64,000 nucleotides of DNA from Paramoeba atlantica (lineage: Eukaryota > Discosea): positions 496,001 to 560,000 of the forward strand of contig CDRNVI010000054.1 in NCBI GenBank assembly GCA_977017575.1. Reading direction: 5' to 3'. This document shows, piece by piece, positions 11,563 to 21,029 of this stretch. The translations under genes were made by a program, and so were the position numbers. The notes below the pieces were generated by a model. The model ran no database searches. It saw only the letters and a list, made by a program, of their open reading frames with translations, and was not told where the DNA came from. The stretch's first letter is position 1; every line of letters starts with the position of its first letter.

Positions 11563-11860
11563 GGGGGGGGAGGGGGGGGAGGGGGTAAAAATAAAGGAAA
11601 AGGGGAAGTAGGGTGAAAAAAGGGGGGTTGTGAAAAGGTGGGGAGAGGGGGAAGGGGAGAGGGGGAGAAAATAAAGGAGAAAGGAAAGTAGGGTGAAAAA
11701 AAAAGGGGGGGGTGAAGGGAGGGGGGGTGTGAAGGAAAGGGGAGGTTGTGTGGAGGAGGGGAGAGGGGGGGAGGGGGTAAAAATAAAGGAAAGGGGGAAG
11801 TAGGGTGAAAAAAGGGGGGTTGTGAAAAGGGGTGGGTAGTGGAAAGGGGAATGAAGGTGT
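11563..11860. repeat. G/A-rich imperfect tandem repeat after SFT2
   Basis: Nearly pure purine on the plus strand. The block 'gggggtaaaaataaaggaaa' followed by 'gggaagtagggtgaaaaaag' occurs near 11583 and 11775, with a diverged copy near 11665. Runs of three to nine G could form G-quadruplexes. The rest of 11861-12319 is AT-rich intergenic sequence before ABCA with nothing else recognised. Confidence 0.7.
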
Positions 11861-12319
11861 TAGATAGCGCCCTTTTAGGGGGTGCGTTTAGGGGGTGTAT
11901 GGTTGGGTAGGATTTCAATGTGTTTTTTCACGCATTCAATGGATACACGAGTATAGATATACACGAGTATTTGATACACTAGTACTCTAGTATTATTGCT
12001 TTTTGAATATGTTGGTGTTTATAGATTTGGGTAGAATGATGTGTGTTAGAATGTAGTGTAAAATTAGCAAAATACTTACTAAATCGGACGCACCGCGATC
12101 GTGTGACACTTTGATTTTTTGTATCCGTGATATAGAATTGACACTACACTCGGTTTTCATTTGGCAATGAACGATTTTAGAAAAGCTGATGAGTACAGAA
12201 CTTTTATCTTTAGACGCGACACAGAACACGAGCAAAAGATTGGGAAGAAGAGGTTCGTTCATTCACTTTTATTCCTTTGAATCGAAAGGGTACCGGACAC
12301 TTAAAGGCATTTGAACGCA

Positions 12320-15300
12320 ATGGACTTTTTCTTCATCGTAGTTAATACGGTGTGGTTAATATGGCTGGCTCACACTCGACTTTCGATGTATAGGTATCGA
12401 AAACGATCTCATAACGAAACTGACCATCGACCTGGTGTGTATTCTCCCTATGACAACTACGAAATTTTCGCCTCCCCTAGTTGGGTGCAATTCCGGCTTT
12501 GCATGCGAAAACACTACTGGTTAAAAAAACATCGAAAATGGCAAACGTTTCTGGAAATCGTGCTCCCATTGTTTTTGTTGCTCCCTACCCTATGGGGCTA
12601 CAAAGCGACGGGCCACGTAAAAAGTATTGCTCCTTCCCGATCCTACATTGAAGGAAATGTATACGATTTAGATACCGAGTTCTTTGGTTCAACAACCCAG
12701 GGCGGCAGAATTTGTTCCCTCCGTGACAGCTATAAGCTGTCCTCCTTCCACATAATTCCTCGCTGCCCTTCTGATGCAATTCGAAAGCCATACCCCGTAG
12801 GTCTTCGTGCAGATAAAGGTTCTGAATGGCTCACAGAGATGTTGAAGGAACTACAGAGCGGGGAGCTTTTGAATCATTTGCCCGAATTTACATCGGTCGC
12901 GAAATCAGACGGGGAGACTCAACGTACAGATGCTGCTAAGGGAACAGAAACCGCTTTGGGGAACTTACTGGACACACTAGAAACCTCAGGGGTGATGGAT
13001 GGAGTTGCCGACTGGTTTCAGAACATGACAGATGGAACGAGCCCCCTGGTAGCTTCGCCGCTCTCCGGGGAAAGAAATCATAAATCACGTCAAAAGGGAG
13101 CTACAAGGAAAAAAGGGACTCATTATGTTGAAACACGCGATGAAGACTACGCAGCGTTTCACACGAAAAATCTGCGTACGTTGCCTTGGGAACGTTTGAA
13201 AACAAGAAGGCCACAGGCGGATGGGGTATACGCCACGAAAAAGCGAAAAGCGTTTACGTTGGCCGAACGCCCTCCGAGTGATACCTTTGCATCCAAGTCA
13301 ACACAGACCAATGAGGTTGTTCTCTACTGTCTTCCTTCGCCATCGGATTTGTGTATTAGTGGAACTTTACAAGATGGTCCAGATCCACCACGATATCGAG
13401 TAAGAGGAAATGTTCCGCAACGAATCCCTTCATTGGAAGCTTTTCTCCTGCAGAAACATTTTCAACGACTTTCTCAGTTACAGCCGAGGCGACAAACGAG
13501 ACATTCGAGCCGTTTGAATGAGAATATGAATCCCGATGTTGAGCTGAAGGAACGCTTTTTTCCCAGTACAGTGTTGTGGTTTGCTTCGAACGAATCGGAA
13601 ATTGCGGAGCGATTTCAGAAATTCGTACTCCGTAGACATCCAATTGCTGCGAGCTTGTTAGGGATGCGCAACTCGAGTTCGTTCAAATGCGAGACCGCAA
13701 GTAGTGATGAACACACTGAACATCTTGACAGACCTTATACCTTTCCCTGCAATATAGAAACGACCTATTTCAACACGACATCGGACGCTCTGCAAGCTTG
13801 TGAGCGAACATCTCTTTCTGAACAAGCTGCGAATGTCAACTCACCCCCCTGCAGTGCTCAAGGCGTTGTTTGGGCTATTGTCGATTTTCGCACATTTAAT
13901 AACGAAACAGGGAAGTATGACTATGCTATTTACATGAATCACACCCGCCTGCCTCCTAGCACGCTAAAGAGGACTCCAGAGGGCATCACGGATTCATTCA
14001 AAGCAATGAGTTCTGCCCCCTGGGACACCGATGACATGGAAATGTTCCTTCCCGTGCTAGGGAGTAACGCCCCTTTTACGAAATACCTTACCAGCGGCTT
14101 TCTTGTGCTACAATCCTTGCTGGATGAGTTCGTTTGCGACGAGCAAACGCAGTATCAAAGGAAAGAGGATGTAGAAGGTTCTTCTCCTTTCTCCACAAAA
14201 CCTATTCTGGTCCGTTTCCCGGATCCGCCTAAACTTCTCTTTGATTTCTTATCCCAAATCGGACCTCATCTTCCTTTAACGCTTATCTTTGGCTTCACGT
14301 ATTTTGTCTCACATCTCACCCAAGCCCTGGTTGAGGAGAAAGAGTCCCGTACACGAGAGGTGTTGTGGATTATGGGGCTTCGAAGAACTTCTTATTATGC
14401 CTCTTGGGCTATCGCGTATGCATTTTCCTCCGCCATAAGCTCTGGACTGTTAAGCACTGCTCTCTCTCGTACGTTACTATCCCAAACTTCATTTTTTGTG
14501 CTTTTTGCGGTTCTGTTCCTTTTTTGCTTTTCCTTAATCGGATTCTCTGCGCTTTTATCCACCCTATTTGAACGTGCACAACTTGCCGCGCTGGTCACGC
14601 CGCTCATTTTTACACTGAGCACTCTTCCGGTATCCCTGATGTTACCCACAAGTCAGGATGAGGAAACGATCCAGCTCCTTGTGGCCTACACCAATCCATT
14701 CTATTGGATTCAAATTGTATGCAAGTACGTACTCCATTTTTTGAGAATCTCTCCTTCTTCAGATCCCTTGCCTAACTTTAGTGTGCTACTTGCGCTTCCC
14801 TTTTCTAGCACAAGTTTTACATTATGGATGCGTCAAATGGTGAAAAGAGAATCCAGTGGTCGTGGTATATCGGTCCTGGAAGTTCTGACAGGCGCGTCCC
14901 CGAACTGGTTTTACCAAAGCTGTTGGTTACTTCTTTTATCCATCATTTTCTCGGCGTTCCTAGCTCTATTTCTGGATCAAGTGCTACCCAACACTTACGG
15001 GATCCAGAAACCATTTTTCGAGGTTGTCAAAGACTTTACGTCTAACTTTTACAACTCACTTTTTCATCTCGTAAATCTATGGAAAGCGACGATCCCTGTA
15101 AAGACTACGACATGGTCAAAGGCAAAACGCTGCACCAACAAACCAACAGTTCCCCGTTCCGACGCTTCCACTACAATCCACCTCCAACATCTACGCAAAA
15201 CCTTTCCCGATACCTTGCCTCCTCCTCCCCAACAAAGGGCAATGCTTTCAAACGCTCACATCTCTGAAAACAACCGTCTAGAAACTGCAAATGATCGAAC

Positions 15301-18300
15301 TGCAAATGACCAAACTTCAAATTACGAAACTTCAAATTATCAAACTGCAAAGTACCAAACAGCGAACTACCAAGCGGCGAATTCCCAACTCGCACATTCA
15401 TCCCCGGTTACCCTTGCCGTGGATGACCTCTGCCTTGCCTTGCCCTCTCACAGTATCACCGTGCTGCTCGGCCACAACGGGGCAGGCAAATCCACCGTGC
15501 TTCACATGCTGACCGGAATGCTCCGGCCGAGCTCCGGGGATATTCAAATCTTTGGACAATCCCTCACACAGCAATGTGAAAGGCTACGCGATGCGGGGAC
15601 CATGGGGTTCTGTCCACAACACAATTTGCTGTGGTCCGGACTCACGGTGGTTCAGCATTTGTATTTTGTTTCCGCACTGAAACAAAGTATACGATGTGGA
15701 GATAAGGAAATCGATTTTTGGGGCAATGCTTCCACCGAAATCGAACACGAGGTGAATGAAATGATGAGAAAATTGAATCTTCTTGACAAAGCTCATTTTC
15801 TTCCCTCCCAACTCAGTGGGGGTCAGAAACGTAAGCTTTCGATTTCTATGGCGCTTTTGGGGAGTAGTCCGCTTGTGGTGTTGGACGAACCCACGGCTGG
15901 GATTGACGTTGCCTCCCGCAGGGCGCTGTGGGATTTGCTGTCGGAATACGTTGCAAGGAAAACAGGAAATGGTCAAAAAGACGGAAACTCTATTTCTGAC
16001 TTGTCTCGCCCGCGAACGTTGTTGATCTCGACGCATTATCTTGATGAGGCGGACGCGCTGGGGACACAGATTGCGATTCTTCATAAAGCTCGTCTACGAT
16101 GTGTAGGCACGCCCTTGGAGTTAAAGCAACGGTATGGAGCAGGATACATTCTGTCCTTGTCGATGTTTTCGCATAGTGTGCCTTCGCCAGATCCTAGAAA
16201 CATCTCTTCGCAGGAAAGTAAAAGTTCTAGAGAAAGTAATGCAGAAAATAATAAGAACTTTCGGACACGCGCTGAGCTTTATTCTCTGATTTCGCAACAT
16301 GTACCAGAGACCCGCATTCTCGTGGACCGCGAGGCGGAAATACAAATTTCGTTGCCCTCCACAGAGTCCGAAACGTTGGCTGTTCTTTTTGATACCTTAG
16401 AAGACCCCACCGTGCGAACCCAGTATGGCATTGAGTCCATGGGCATTCAACATACTACCCTAGAGGATGTTTTCAAATACGTTTCGAGTGAAAGAGAGAT
16501 GACACTACCTTTGAAGCCGAAGGAATTCAAAACTATGGAGCACGATCCCAACCAGGAGCCTTTTTCCAGAACAAATTCTGTAAAGGAATTACAGAACACA
16601 AATCTACGAATGAATGCTGATACGCCACGCCATGCTGACCAGACACGACGTACGATCAATGTTCAAAGCCTTCCCCCTCCCTGTTTTCATCAAACACGCT
16701 ACCGTTTACTCCTAAGTCAAGTTAAAGGCATTCTCTCTCAACGACTCTCTGTAACCCTTCGAGATCGCCGCTATCTTCTCAGCGCTACGCTTCTTCCTGT
16801 GGCACTTCTATTCATGATTTTGTGGATGCACACTCGAGCGTCGGAGGTTGCGGCTCCTACACCTTTAGAGATTTCCCCGGAAGGAGCCTTACCGTCGTGT
16901 GCAGTGCTGCACTCCAAAACACAATGGGGTTGGAGTTTTTTCGGGGAGAAGCAAGCTTCGGAGTGCTCATTTCCACTCCCTATAATTCGTCGGAAACAAA
17001 GAAATGTTGACGAAAACAAGACGGACGACCCGCCTGATTGGTGGACAACTTCTTTACCCACTTTGTTCCCACCGGAATACTGCGTAAAGGAGGTACTTCT
17101 AGAGGATACAAACCCAAATCTCCCGTTCGACTTTCACTCGATCAACCACAGAGCACTGGAATCGACCCTCTGGCCTTCACCCTCGCCACACTCCGACCCC
17201 GTATACCTCCCTGCAGCGCTCCAAATACCCTCTGAAAACTCCCACGACCCCCTCTACATCCTGTGGCACAACGCTTCAGCCCCGCATGCCCTGCCCGAAA
17301 CCCTTCGTGCTCTCCACGTGGCACAAATTCGTGCTTCCGTACAACACGCCATGGGGAGTGAAGCCCATGCGACAAATGTTTTATCCTCTCCTTTTTCTTC
17401 TTATCCATCCTCCACAAAACCTCCTATTGACTTTAGCCCTTTAAAAACGAAAACCGGGGATTACCAAACGGAGGAAAACAGAATCAAAACTAAAAGCGGT
17501 GATCACCAAAATCGAACGGAAAGAAACCAAAATCAAACGAAGGAAAAAAAAATCAAAACGAAAACCGGGGATCACCAAAATCGAACTCAAAGAGACCGAA
17601 ATCCAAACCAAGGAGACCACACTCCAACGGAGGAAAACACAATCAAACCGAATACCGGGGATCACAACAACCAAAGTGAGCCGACCCATCCGACCCCAAT
17701 CCAAACAAAAACCCCAGACCCCCAAAATCAAACAAACAACCCCCATCCACCCCCCTTGAAACCCACCCTCTTTTCCCCAACCCAACCCGGAAATCCCCCC
17801 CTCCCCCCTCCCCTCCACCTCACCCCCCTCTCCCCCCCCCTCCCCTCCCCCCCGATCTCCCCCGACCCCGCGGTCCCGGACACAGCGGCCCGCGCCCTCG
17901 TACTCGCCCCCCTCCTCCTCCTCCCCTTCTCCCTCATCCCCGGGGTCTTCGCCGGCTACCACGTCGCCGAGCGAACCGCCCGCGCCCCCCACCTCCACGC
18001 CCTCGCGGGACTCCACAGCGCGACCCGCTGGTTCGCCCACTCTCTCTTCGACCTCTCCCTTTTTCTCCTCTCTCTCCTCATGTCGCTATCCGTCTTTGCC
18101 CATTTCGCACGGGACGAGTACGTCGGGGAGTGGGGGACCCTCCTGGGGACGGGGGCGCTGGTCGGGGGGTTCGGCATGAGCAGCACCGCGGGGGTGTATG
18201 TGGTGCACCGGGGGTTTGGGTCCCCGAGTACGGCCCAGGCGGCGGTGCGGCTGTTTGCGATGCTCTCGGGGTACACGCTCACGCTGCTGTCGTTTGTGAT

Positions 18301-20239
18301 GAGGGTGGCGTACCCCGGGGGGTACGCCACGTGGGTGCGGGTCTTTCGCGTGTTTCCGGGGTTCTGTCTAGGGGAGGGGTTGATGGCGCTGGCGTGGAGG
18401 GGGGCGAAGAGGGGGGTGGTGGAGAGGTGGGGGGAGGGGGGGGAGGGGGGGCTGGGGTGGGGGGGAGGAAACGAGGAGAGCCAAAAAGGGTGGGGGGGAC
18501 TGGTGGGGAGCACGTCGCCGTTGGCGTGGGATTGTGTGGGCGCCCCGGTCGCGTACCTGATGATGGAGTCGGTTGTTTTTCTGAGTATTGCGGTTGCCAT
18601 GGATGCGCCTTGGTGGGTAGCCAAGTTGTTGCGCCCGTTGATGTGTCGAATTCCTGTCCTCTCGAGAGGCTATACGGACCTCTCTGGGTTTCCTACAACA
18701 AGCGGGACGATTTCTGCTGATCCCGATGTAGTTCAGGAAGAAAAGGAAATTATGGCTGCGTGCGGCCATCAGGGTAGCCGCCCAGATGTTTGCCCTCTGA
18801 CTTCTCGGAAGCGCTCCAAGGATCTCATCACTATTGTAAAGCTAAATAAAACGTATTCGAATGGGGTTTTATCCAAACTAAAACATGATGCGCTGAAGTG
18901 CGTCGCATTTTTCAAGAATCGTATTGCGGTCTCTCTACGCAGACTACCGACCCATTCTTTTTATGAAACAAGACATTTGGAAACGGAAACAACGAATGCC
19001 GTGAGTTCTACTGCAGTTCGCTCCCTTACCTTTGGTGTTTCTCCTGGGGAAGTCTTCGGTTTTCTCGGCGCCAATGGAGCAGGAAAAACCACAACTCTTT
19101 CCATCCTTACTGGAGCGCTTTCTCCAAGCTCGGGTTATGCCACAATTTGTGGTCATCCGCTTCCCGAGAGCGTTTTTGAGACCACTGTGATGCGATCCTG
19201 TTCCCGATCTCCCGTTCTTGGATATTGTCCGCAACTAGAAGGTTTACACGAGTTATTAACCGTGAAGGAGCATTTGCAGTTTTACGCACGACTGCAAGGC
19301 ATTCTGCCCTCCCAAATTCCCACCCAGATCGAATACTTAGTCTCTCTTCTCGAACTCTCCTCCTATTTGAACGTTTGCGCGACGAATCTCAGCGGAGGTA
19401 ATCGTCGAAAACTTGCACTCGGCATCGCACTATTGGGTTCCCCTCGAGTATTAATTCTAGATGAGGCCAGCGCGGGAATGGATCCGTTAACACGGCGGAC
19501 GTTTTGGCAACTTTTGCAACAACTTTATGGAAATCATGACAGAGAGAGCAGGTTGATGGATACCGAATTGAACGAACATAAAAAAATGGGCACCAGAAGT
19601 GCGAGAATTAAGGAGCTGAACAACCTGCCTTCTTCGGATCCTTTTCATATTGCTGTACCCATAGAGCAGGAGGTCCTGTTTTCGAATCATCAAGAAGGCT
19701 TAGCAATTTCTACAGAGCGTTCTGGAGAAGAACTAATCCCTCGTTGTGTGTTACTAAGTACCCATCACTTAGAAGAGGTCGAGGCGTTGTGTCACCGCGT
19801 CGGGATCCTGGCAAAAGGAACATTGCGTTGTCTTGGGACTCTGCCACATTTAAAAAGTAAATTTGCGGTCGGGTATGAACTTTGTTTCGGGCTTCGGAGA
19901 AAGCTACGAAAACAGAGAGTATACGCCACGTGCCAAGAAGAAATGAAGGTTTTAGCAGATCAGGGCATACATAATAAAAGTGGGGGGAGTGATGCAGATG
20001 ACGTACCTCAGCTTTGTGACGTACTCCGGATGGATATATTTCCCCAGTGCCAAGTCATTCTTCGTGAGAGACATGACACGCAACTTAGGTTTCAGATTGA
20101 AGGCGAGTTCTTGCTGTCCCACGCGTTTCGTAGATTGCAGGATCTGTGTCGCAAGCATAAGTTTGCGGTACAGGAATACAGTTTGAACAGGTGCAATCTG
20201 GAAAGCGTTTTTCTGCATCTTTCAGGTCACGAAGCGTAG
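12320..20239 (+). CDS. ABCA-type full ABC transporter
   Basis: A 2,639-residue single frame, probably a lipid or sterol exporter of the ABCA subfamily. Order: N-terminal membrane segment near residues 75-95; long loop (about 110-625); six-helix block with the ABCA-type EEKESRTREVLWIMGL element; nucleotide-binding domain 1 with GHNGAGKST (about 1051), CPQHN, LSGGQKRKLS (about 1165) and LDEPTAGID. Then a second membrane domain, and nucleotide-binding domain 2 with GANGAGKTT (about 2250), CPQLE, LSGGNRRKLA (about 2357), LDEASAGMD (Ala in place of the usual Pro) and STHHLEEVE, ending in the CLGTLPHLKSKF element typical of ABCA. Oddities: a short Asn/Tyr/Gln repeat before domain 1 (15285-15390), a Lys/Thr/Gly/Asp/His repeat in the second loop (17440-17660), a GC-rich tract at 17690-18560, and a 65-70-residue insert before the second H-loop. 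ATG at 12320 chosen as first in frame. Its 3' end is duplicated at 25030-26052. Confidence 0.92.
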   Translation: MDFFFIVVNTVWLIWLAHTRLSMYRYRKRSHNETDHRPGVYSPYDNYEIFASPSWVQFRLCMRKHYWLKKHRKWQTFLEIVLPLFLLLPTLWGYKATGHVKSIAPSRSYIEGNVYDLDTEFFGSTTQGGRICSLRDSYKLSSFHIIPRCPSDAIRKPYPVGLRADKGSEWLTEMLKELQSGELLNHLPEFTSVAKSDGETQRTDAAKGTETALGNLLDTLETSGVMDGVADWFQNMTDGTSPLVASPLSGERNHKSRQKGATRKKGTHYVETRDEDYAAFHTKNLRTLPWERLKTRRPQADGVYATKKRKAFTLAERPPSDTFASKSTQTNEVVLYCLPSPSDLCISGTLQDGPDPPRYRVRGNVPQRIPSLEAFLLQKHFQRLSQLQPRRQTRHSSRLNENMNPDVELKERFFPSTVLWFASNESEIAERFQKFVLRRHPIAASLLGMRNSSSFKCETASSDEHTEHLDRPYTFPCNIETTYFNTTSDALQACERTSLSEQAANVNSPPCSAQGVVWAIVDFRTFNNETGKYDYAIYMNHTRLPPSTLKRTPEGITDSFKAMSSAPWDTDDMEMFLPVLGSNAPFTKYLTSGFLVLQSLLDEFVCDEQTQYQRKEDVEGSSPFSTKPILVRFPDPPKLLFDFLSQIGPHLPLTLIFGFTYFVSHLTQALVEEKESRTREVLWIMGLRRTSYYASWAIAYAFSSAISSGLLSTALSRTLLSQTSFFVLFAVLFLFCFSLIGFSALLSTLFERAQLAALVTPLIFTLSTLPVSLMLPTSQDEETIQLLVAYTNPFYWIQIVCKYVLHFLRISPSSDPLPNFSVLLALPFSSTSFTLWMRQMVKRESSGRGISVLEVLTGASPNWFYQSCWLLLLSIIFSAFLALFLDQVLPNTYGIQKPFFEVVKDFTSNFYNSLFHLVNLWKATIPVKTTTWSKAKRCTNKPTVPRSDASTTIHLQHLRKTFPDTLPPPPQQRAMLSNAHISENNRLETANDRTANDQTSNYETSNYQTAKYQTANYQAANSQLAHSSPVTLAVDDLCLALPSHSITVLLGHNGAGKSTVLHMLTGMLRPSSGDIQIFGQSLTQQCERLRDAGTMGFCPQHNLLWSGLTVVQHLYFVSALKQSIRCGDKEIDFWGNASTEIEHEVNEMMRKLNLLDKAHFLPSQLSGGQKRKLSISMALLGSSPLVVLDEPTAGIDVASRRALWDLLSEYVARKTGNGQKDGNSISDLSRPRTLLISTHYLDEADALGTQIAILHKARLRCVGTPLELKQRYGAGYILSLSMFSHSVPSPDPRNISSQESKSSRESNAENNKNFRTRAELYSLISQHVPETRILVDREAEIQISLPSTESETLAVLFDTLEDPTVRTQYGIESMGIQHTTLEDVFKYVSSEREMTLPLKPKEFKTMEHDPNQEPFSRTNSVKELQNTNLRMNADTPRHADQTRRTINVQSLPPPCFHQTRYRLLLSQVKGILSQRLSVTLRDRRYLLSATLLPVALLFMILWMHTRASEVAAPTPLEISPEGALPSCAVLHSKTQWGWSFFGEKQASECSFPLPIIRRKQRNVDENKTDDPPDWWTTSLPTLFPPEYCVKEVLLEDTNPNLPFDFHSINHRALESTLWPSPSPHSDPVYLPAALQIPSENSHDPLYILWHNASAPHALPETLRALHVAQIRASVQHAMGSEAHATNVLSSPFSSYPSSTKPPIDFSPLKTKTGDYQTEENRIKTKSGDHQNRTERNQNQTKEKKIKTKTGDHQNRTQRDRNPNQGDHTPTEENTIKPNTGDHNNQSEPTHPTPIQTKTPDPQNQTNNPHPPPLKPTLFSPTQPGNPPLPPPLHLTPLSPPLPSPPISPDPAVPDTAARALVLAPLLLLPFSLIPGVFAGYHVAERTARAPHLHALAGLHSATRWFAHSLFDLSLFLLSLLMSLSVFAHFARDEYVGEWGTLLGTGALVGGFGMSSTAGVYVVHRGFGSPSTAQAAVRLFAMLSGYTLTLLSFVMRVAYPGGYATWVRVFRVFPGFCLGEGLMALAWRGAKRGVVERWGEGGEGGLGWGGGNEESQKGWGGLVGSTSPLAWDCVGAPVAYLMMESVVFLSIAVAMDAPWWVAKLLRPLMCRIPVLSRGYTDLSGFPTTSGTISADPDVVQEEKEIMAACGHQGSRPDVCPLTSRKRSKDLITIVKLNKTYSNGVLSKLKHDALKCVAFFKNRIAVSLRRLPTHSFYETRHLETETTNAVSSTAVRSLTFGVSPGEVFGFLGANGAGKTTTLSILTGALSPSSGYATICGHPLPESVFETTVMRSCSRSPVLGYCPQLEGLHELLTVKEHLQFYARLQGILPSQIPTQIEYLVSLLELSSYLNVCATNLSGGNRRKLALGIALLGSPRVLILDEASAGMDPLTRRTFWQLLQQLYGNHDRESRLMDTELNEHKKMGTRSARIKELNNLPSSDPFHIAVPIEQEVLFSNHQEGLAISTERSGEELIPRCVLLSTHHLEEVEALCHRVGILAKGTLRCLGTLPHLKSKFAVGYELCFGLRRKLRKQRVYATCQEEMKVLADQGIHNKSGGSDADDVPQLCDVLRMDIFPQCQVILRERHDTQLRFQIEGEFLLSHAFRRLQDLCRKHKFAVQEYSLNRCNLESVFLHLSGHEA
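15285..15390 (+). repeat. 15-bp coding tandem repeat in ABCA
   Basis: About seven imperfect copies of a unit like 'caaattaycaaactg' encode NxQTx/NYxTx pentapeptides just before nucleotide-binding domain 1. The length is a multiple of three, so the frame is kept. Confidence 0.75.
17440..17660 (+). repeat. Coding tandem repeat in ABCA second loop
   Basis: Repeats built on 'aaaaccggggatcaccaaaa' encode KTKTGDHQNRT-like units, then a proline-rich tract. It sits in the large extramembrane loop of the second half, where length variation is tolerated. Confidence 0.7.
17690..18560. other. C-rich to G-rich compositional switch inside ABCA
   Basis: The plus strand is C-rich (poly-pyrimidine) to about 18120, then G-rich to about 18520. 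The reading frame stays open and encodes the second membrane domain (ERTARAPHLHALAGLH is a conserved ABCA element). Sequence on both sides is ordinary AT-balanced coding DNA. SFT2 shows the same C-then-G order. Confidence 0.8.
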
Positions 20240-20398
20240 GCTAAAGTGCTCAACCTGGGTAGAGCAAACATTTTGCACAACAATAAGGGCGATGTGTAAA
20301 CGTACCAAAGAAAAAGCTAACAAAACGTTTAGTACCGTTGCATTCATGTTATGAATCCTCTCTATACAGAATAGTATTTTTTCTTACACACCTACGTA

Positions 20399-21025
20399 AT
20401 GTTTGTGCGAAACGCGGACACGACATCGCTACGTCTGGGACGTGTGAATGCACATCTTCCACCTGAAAATATGTTGGTTCAATTTCTAGAAAACGTTTCT
20501 ATGCCATCTAGTTGCATTTTTAAAAACCCATTGACTCCAGCATGTGCGTGGTTCGGAGTGCATTGCAATGATGCACAAAATGTTGAAAGAATCGATTGGC
20601 ACAATATGAAATCAGCATTCTCTGACATTCTCAGGGGAGGCGATCTACGAGGTACGCTACGTTGGGAACATTTGCCCGTAACCGTACTTGCGTTGGAACT
20701 TTATTCAAATGATTTCATGGGCGAAGTCTGGTTAGACGCATTACCCAGGGATCTGCAGCGTCTTAACCTATCATGGAATAAGTTTTCAGGAACCTTGGAT
20801 TTCACTGACATGCCCAGAACACTGACTCATCTGAACTTTTCAACGAATCGCTTCCAACTGGCTTTACACTTTGAGCATCTTCCGTGCGGGATCCACGAGC
20901 TCTTTTTAAATGATAATGTAAACCTACAGGGAAGCTATGACGCGGATAAACTGCCAACAGGCGTTATAGTAGGCACGAGTACATTTTTTATTAGGGACAC
21001 AAAAATCAAATCTGTCACAGAATGA
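20399..21025 (+). CDS. LRR protein 2, premature stop before CaaX box
   Basis: A 208-residue protein: MFVRNADT start, RLGRVNAHLPPENMLVQFLENV, cap CAWFGVHC, LRGTLRWEHLP, then LRR units (LPRDLQRLNLSWNKFSGTLD and two more) and the family tail IRDTKIKSVTE. The frame stops at TGA, but the next codons read RWGCLIM then TAA. Paralogue 5 has CGG at the TGA position and ends RRGSCLIM. So this gene has lost, or reads through to, a C-terminal CaaX box. The ATG lies in the context 'cctacgtaATG', shared with paralogues 5 and 7. It follows ABCA by 160 bp on the same strand. Confidence 0.8.
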   Translation: MFVRNADTTSLRLGRVNAHLPPENMLVQFLENVSMPSSCIFKNPLTPACAWFGVHCNDAQNVERIDWHNMKSAFSDILRGGDLRGTLRWEHLPVTVLALELYSNDFMGEVWLDALPRDLQRLNLSWNKFSGTLDFTDMPRTLTHLNFSTNRFQLALHFEHLPCGIHELFLNDNVNLQGSYDADKLPTGVIVGTSTFFIRDTKIKSVTE

Positions 21026-21029
21026 CGTT

